Below are positions 59,240 to 64,000 of a stretch of DNA of 64,000 nucleotides, one piece after another. The notes below the pieces were generated by a model. That model was not told where the DNA came from and searched no databases. It saw only the letters and a program-made list of their open reading frames with translations. Location of the stretch: NCBI GenBank assembly GCA_963513935.1, contig OY740768.1, positions 71,232,877 to 71,296,876 on the forward strand. The letters run 5' to 3'. A program made the translations under genes and the position numbers. Position 1 is the first letter of the stretch. Each line of letters starts with the position of its first letter. This DNA is from Aphrophora alni (lineage: Eukaryota > Arthropoda > Insecta > Hemiptera > Aphrophoridae).

Positions 59240-60770
59240 TTTGAATGTAATATAAATAATGATGGAATCTTGTCACTGATCTTTTGACCTTTGCCTTAAT
59301 GTCATTTACTACACCTCTGCAAATGAAAGACGGGATTGGCCTAGCTAAATGCTTTGACTATAAAGGTCTCTATGAAAGTTCTAGAGAAGTGAACTAGAAT
59401 CAACTTGCGTGCTATAAGTGTGAAGTAAATATCAATATCTTTTTTTACAAAATTTATTTATATCTGTAAATTTAACTATCTCCGTCTTCAAAAACAGAGC
59501 TGAGGAGCAACATTTTACAATTGTAAACTGTTATATACGATATTTGTGAATGTTAGCAGTAAAACAAAATATTATTTTTTTTGTTTAATGAGTTGTGACT
59601 ACCTTTCATAACAGGTTACAACGGTTAAAGCAATGGAAAAATCGATTCATTGTAAAAATTCAATAATTCTGAACGGCACGTAGCTAAAACAAGTCAAGGT
59701 GGTTTATCAGGTCCTGAGTTGTAGGCTTTTATCACCGATTTAAAATTCCACTCCGTGATCTGTTAAAAACTGTTTCCGGGACTTAGAATATCTAACAGCA
59801 AATTGAACGAATTTGGTGAAATTTAATTTGGGAAAAGGAGATTGTACAGTTGTAAGAATATGCTTTTCAAAACATACTTCCTGTTACTTTATATTACGTT
59901 TTACTGAGTTCAAAAGTAGGTAATTTGAATAACGAAAACTCATGAATAAATCTCAAAAAAACTAATTTTGAATGTTTATTTCTTATAAAAGGCAAAGAAA
60001 TGTATAATGTAAGAAATGACATTTTATTCTAAATATTATAACTTATAAGTTGGTGGAAATACGTCAAATTCGTAAGCTATATAATATAAATCAAAAAGAC
60101 ATTCTCAAATCCTGAGTCGAATAAGTGAGAAACTGTAAATAAATGTTGAAATGTTTCATGCTGCAATTGTACAGAATTTAACATTCAATATTTCGTGAGT
60201 TAATGAATAGAATAAGAATATATTATTATACTAAGAGGGAATTTTACGTAACTACTCAGACAACTTTTGTAAACACCCCAGAAACGACGTTGTTTAAATA
60301 ACAATAGTGGGAATCGTGGTACGTACGTACGTGTGTCATAGTACAGCTAGTGAACTTATCCTATAGACTAACTCGAACAAAGTAAAATGAAGCCAAATAA
60401 GTTTAAAGTTGAGAAAAACAAAATCTTATAAGTATAATTTTTCAGGGAAGATCGATTTTCTCATGAACGAGAAGTCCTACAGCAACAACTCAAAGTTCCA
60501 TAAACGCACCATGGCGAGCGTAAGACGGGAAAAGTCATTAGAGGAAAATTCCATCTTCCTGGAGAAACTGACCTAAAAGCCTATAAAAAATAAGCATTAC
60601 CAAAAGTCAAACGTCATTTCAGTTATAGAGTTATTTTCAAAATAAACTTCAGATACGTTGTGAGTAAGATTCTACGCTTCCGAGGATTCATAAAAATCAA
60701 AAAGTAAAAGTAAAATAAATTGTAGCTAGTTGGATTATTTGTAAAGCAAATAATGTAACTGAAAGTTTCT
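59240..60770. other. No gene recognised
   Basis: Small GC-richer patches at 59,280-59,400 and 60,430-60,560; the latter is purine-rich (AAGACGGGAAAAGTC) and resembles the purine-rich stretch near 34.6 kb in style only. A GTACGTACGTACGT run lies at 60,319-60,333. Confidence 0.45.
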
Positions 60771-60774
60771 TAAA

Positions 60775-60960
60775 TAAAAAGGAGGGGTTTCCAATGAGTC
60801 TGGGTTGCTGAGCTCAGTGAAGAGGATATCTAGACAAGGTTAGAACTTCCTATAGAAGTTTAACGCCTATACTTCCAGACAAGGGCACGTGCTGTTCTGA
60901 AGCAAGCGACTCCACGACTCCACGACTGAAGCTATTAAGAAAGACTGGAGAAGGGAAAGT
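60775..60960 (+). repeat. Dispersed repeat family E, copy 2
   Basis: Plus-strand counterpart of the minus-strand copy at 13,590-13,745 (CCAATGAGTCTGGGTTGCTG, GCTCAGTGAAGAGGATATCT, ATACTTCC). Its distal part has CGACTCCACGACTCCACGAC, a short internal direct repeat. Confidence 0.6.
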
Positions 60961-60964
60961 GGTT

Positions 60965-61319
60965 CGTTTTAACATATTTCCTACTATCTTCTGAAAATAT
61001 CGATTTTGAGAGTTATTGGTAAAATCAAAAAGAGGATTTTGTGCTTTAGTGTAAGGCTAACGACTGCTCTGATATTGATGGAGTTTTAATCAATTTTGGT
61101 TAATAAACCAAACCATAATATTAAACTGGGAGAAAACTAAAATATTTGGTTAACCAAAATATATCGTAGCAACCGTTATGAAGATTTGGCGCTACATACA
61201 AAATAAAGTATATTATTCATAATTTCAATGAAAACAGTCACAGTGGTAGGTAAAAGTTGTTATTATTGAGGAAACAACCAGGAAAATAGTTTACACCAAA
61301 TTTTATTAAGCTAAACTAA

Positions 61320-61350
<31 letters not shown>

Positions 61351-62535
61351 TCACTGTTAGTCGTCATCAGGTTAATGATGTAAAAATTATAAGTGTTAGT
61401 ATTTTGAAAATGATCAATACGTTTATAATCATTCCAACTTATAAAAAAAACATATGTGTAAATTAATAAATTCATTTTGTGTAACTACGATATTGGTTAA
61501 ATATTTTTTCTTAGTAAATATATCCTTATAATCTAAGGATATCATAAACACGTTTAAGAACCTATAGTGTTTATTTAGTGAATTTAATATTAGGTTTGAG
61601 AAATTTTATACAAGGATTATTTGATAAGGTAACAGATTAAGACTATTCAACTCTTGGTAGGGACAGGCAATGGTGTTAACTGACGATAAACTAATTTCGA
61701 TAGTTTCTACTCATTTCCGATTCAATAAATCGAACACTACAGACATGCTAGAGATAACCAAAACCAACTATTAATGCTGTTATCAATCCCCTTGATGGTT
61801 TGTGGTTCTAATGCGACACTTTATTTTGCCTGATTTCACAAAACACATTAATTTATAATTGAGCAGTCAAGCAACAATATTTCAATCTATGTCTTGTCTA
61901 TGTTAGGTTATCTCGGTTTAATGGCATTGCGGAGTTGCTTCTTTAAAATTATAAATTTGTTATATGAGTTATTGAAGCTAAAACGTTTGTGAAAATGTAA
62001 TAACATTACATAAAAATAATACGTTAATTATAAAAATGTTTAATAGTTTAATTATTTATTATTTTTAATGTGTTGAGGAAAACAATCAGCTACGTCGGTG
62101 ACAAAAATGATCATATTATAATTAAATGTATGTGTAGTTTTAAAGTTAAATAGGTACAATATGTCAATTTATTATATTTTAATGACTAATGACATTTATT
62201 AATAGATTTACACACTATTTTAACATTAAACAAATTGAATGTTCCACAGTAAATGTCATTTTATAAAAATGAACTTATTTTGTTTAATTGAAACTTGTTG
62301 TTTGTTGGTTTTGTTTAATTTGTGATGTAATATTAAAGAGTAATTAATTGTTAATATTATCACATATAACTGAAATTATTTTAAAGAGCGTATGTACACT
62401 TAAGGAATTAACTTACCACACTGCTTCAACATATATAACGTCACCAAAAGACGATAAAAATATAAAGATTTGAACATAAATAACAGAAAAATCAATAATA
62501 AATCGTATACATCTGACTTTATTAATGTTTGCTGC
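60965..62535. other. AT-rich stretch, no gene recognised
   Basis: Contains a TTTGGTTAACCAAA palindrome at about 61,145-61,160 that pairs again with ATTTTGGTTAA at 61,093, a (TA)n run at 61,319-61,342, and a minus-strand CTGATGA...GAAA motif at 61,349-61,370. Confidence 0.45.
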
Positions 62536-62539
62536 TTTC

Positions 62540-63130
62540 AGATTCCTAGTCTCCATCTATCCTAGTACTACTTACTATTGATACCCCTGAAATTCTTTCA
62601 CATTCATTGCCATACTAATTCTATCAGATCTCAAACCCTCCCTTCGTCTCTTCTAACTGACGTAAATTGCAATACCTGTTTTAGTAGTCGATTTTCATTC
62701 ATTCGCTGATCCTCACATAGTCGCTATTTGGTTTTAACATAGTCTGTTAAACTATGAAAACCGTTCATTATTTCTCGCACGCTCGGTTCAGAGATCTTAT
62801 CTCTTCGAGAGATACCTGCCGATCCTCCCCAGAAACCCATTTAAGCTGCATTTATCATCCTCTCCACTCTCATTTCTAAAGGTCATAGTTCATGGTCAAT
62901 TAATGATGTTTTTTTTTTAAAATTACTTGCTTTTTGATCTTTTGCATGTTTACCATTTAAAATACATTGAGTTCACGTACTGGTTTTCTTCCCTGAGAAT
63001 TTCTTTCCTTAATAGCATCATCCAAAATTCCAGCCCGCCACAAATTCAAACAATATATCAATGTCTACTACTTACTTCTTGTCCATTTACTAATATCAGG
63101 AATTATTATTGGTCACCCACACCCATGTAT
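62540..63130 (-). pseudogene. Possible decayed LINE ORF1-like segment
   Basis: The minus strand from about 62,880 to 62,600 reads in one frame with only a few stops: EMRVERMINAA, GFWGGSAGISRRDKISEPSV, REIMNGFHSLTDYVKTK, RMNENRLLKQVLQFTSVRRD. The composition is protein-like. A further piece (GILDDAIKERNSQGRKPVRE) lies at about 63,030-62,970. I cannot assign it firmly. The Lys/Arg/Gln-rich character suggests a retroelement ORF1 or another dead gene. Plus-strand frames here look like shadows. Confidence 0.25.
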
Positions 63131-63194
63131 TTTTTCTTTTTGTATGTTTTGCTTTATTAAATATAAGTATTATTTTAAGAAAGTTATTTGATGG

Positions 63195-63345
63195 GTCGAT
63201 GTCTTTTTTGCGGCTATATCGTTTTGTGGTCCCCTGGGTTCAAAATAGTTGTTTTTGGAATGATATCAGTCTGTCTGGTGTCTATAGTCCGTGCAGCTCT
63301 CTACAGCTCAAACGTGTAGATCGATTGTAATCAATTTTTATTTAC
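63195..63345 (+). repeat. Dispersed repeat family B, copy
   Basis: TTTTTGGAATGATATCAGTC, GTCTGGTGTCTATAGTCC, CAGCTCAAACGTGTAGATCG and ATTGTAATCAA, in the order seen on the minus strand at 30,215-30,420. Confidence 0.65.
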
Positions 63346-63363
63346 TGTAAATTACTTTATTAT

Positions 63364-63437
63364 TTGTCCGCAGTCCGATGGTTATAGGCATTATAGTCCG
63401 ACGTTTAGCGGACTAAAGTTGGATCCGGCACGGACAA
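63364..63437. other. Nested inverted repeats (TTGTCCG / TAGTCCG)
   Basis: The outer arms TTGTCCG (63,364-63,370) and CGGACAA (63,431-63,437) enclose the inner arms TAGTCCG (63,394-63,400) and CGGACTA (63,409-63,415). CAGTCCG at 63,371 and GCGGACAACC at about 63,697 repeat the same core. It lies just after a family B repeat and may be part of it. Confidence 0.7.
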
Positions 63438-63439
63438 GA

Positions 63440-64000
63440 ACGTAACACAAGTACATAACACTAAAGTAATCCGAATCGAACTGTTCGTTTTATATAGCTA
63501 TTTTTAAAAAAATGTCTGCAACCACATAATATGCAAAAAACTGTTCAATCTATCCTGTCACAGGTCGAAGACTGTGTATAACGAAGAAATCGACTCGGAC
63601 TGTTTCAAAGTGTCAGTGTTTGTGTTGTGTGTTTGTTTATGTGTTGGTACTGAGCCTAACAAAGCAGAGTGCTGTAGCTTCTCCAACAAATATCAGAGTG
63701 CGGACAACCAATAAGCTATTTATAATAATTATTTACTAATCTTTTCAAAGGCGAACAATAAGATACAAATTTGTTACGTAGACATATATTAGCCAAATGT
63801 CGATAGATATTTGTATTTATTAAATTTTTACTACAAATTTTGGAGTAGCTGCCATAAAAAGATCATATTTAATTTAGATGTTTCGAAAACCGCCAATAAC
63901 GATTTTGATCAATTGTCGTCTTAAACGTAGCTGTTAAGAACCAATCCATTTTTTTACGTAGCTCTCCATTTAAAGGTTCCAATCGGTAAAAGTCAAATAA
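63440..64000. other. No gene recognised at the window end
   Basis: Somewhat GC-richer at 63,560-63,700 with GT-rich low complexity; AT-rich afterwards. Confidence 0.45.

Overview
The window is strongly AT-rich, gene-poor animal nuclear DNA. Long dinucleotide microsatellites, a large satellite array, and decayed R1-type and RNase H-bearing LINEs and mariner/Tc1-type transposons all point to an arthropod, most likely an insect. The exact order cannot be fixed from sequence alone. No bacterial-type operons, rRNA genes, intact tRNA genes or CRISPR arrays were seen. Almost every open frame is noise in AT-rich DNA or a fragment of a dead transposon.

Layout. 1-7.5 kb is mostly AT-rich, with a 77-bp tandem repeat at 0.69-0.93 kb. 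7.5-11.3 kb holds dispersed repeats around a dead Tc1/mariner-group transposase (minus strand, about 9.48-10.58 kb). 13.2-14 kb holds a GA microsatellite and a foldback. 15.3-17.9 kb is an R1-type LINE relic on the minus strand (endonuclease to post-RT), broken by many frameshifts. 18.6-19.05 kb is a three-copy 139-bp repeat. 20.1-20.7 kb may be a coiled-coil/ankyrin relic. 25.3-26.4 kb is a degenerate 66/133-bp tandem repeat. 28.0 kb carries a very good 60-nt hairpin and 28.8-29.0 kb a SINE-like tRNA-derived segment. 33.87-34.03 kb is a long GT microsatellite. 38.179-40.953 kb is a complete insertion of a LINE-derived element bounded by 14-bp target-site duplications. It keeps endonuclease, RNase H and zinc-tail regions but has lost its reverse transcriptase. 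It is followed by a mariner relic (41.1-41.96 kb) and by the one good candidate for a host coding exon (minus strand, 42.24-42.53 kb). 44.1-46.5 kb has two further LINE fragments (RT, RNase H) and a perfect palindrome. 47.90-52.39 kb is a 40-monomer satellite of 113 bp (two monomers are 100 bp) whose monomer carries RNA polymerase III A-box and B-box look-alikes. 58.65-59.24 kb is a 155-bp tandem repeat. The last kilobase has a dispersed repeat and a nested hairpin.

Nothing here forms a working pathway. The window reads as an intergenic or intronic landscape shaped by LINE, mariner and satellite turnover. The most unusual items are the tRNA-like satellite, the RT-less LINE with intact target duplications, the miRNA-precursor-sized hairpin at 28.04 kb and the orphan exon at 42.24 kb.
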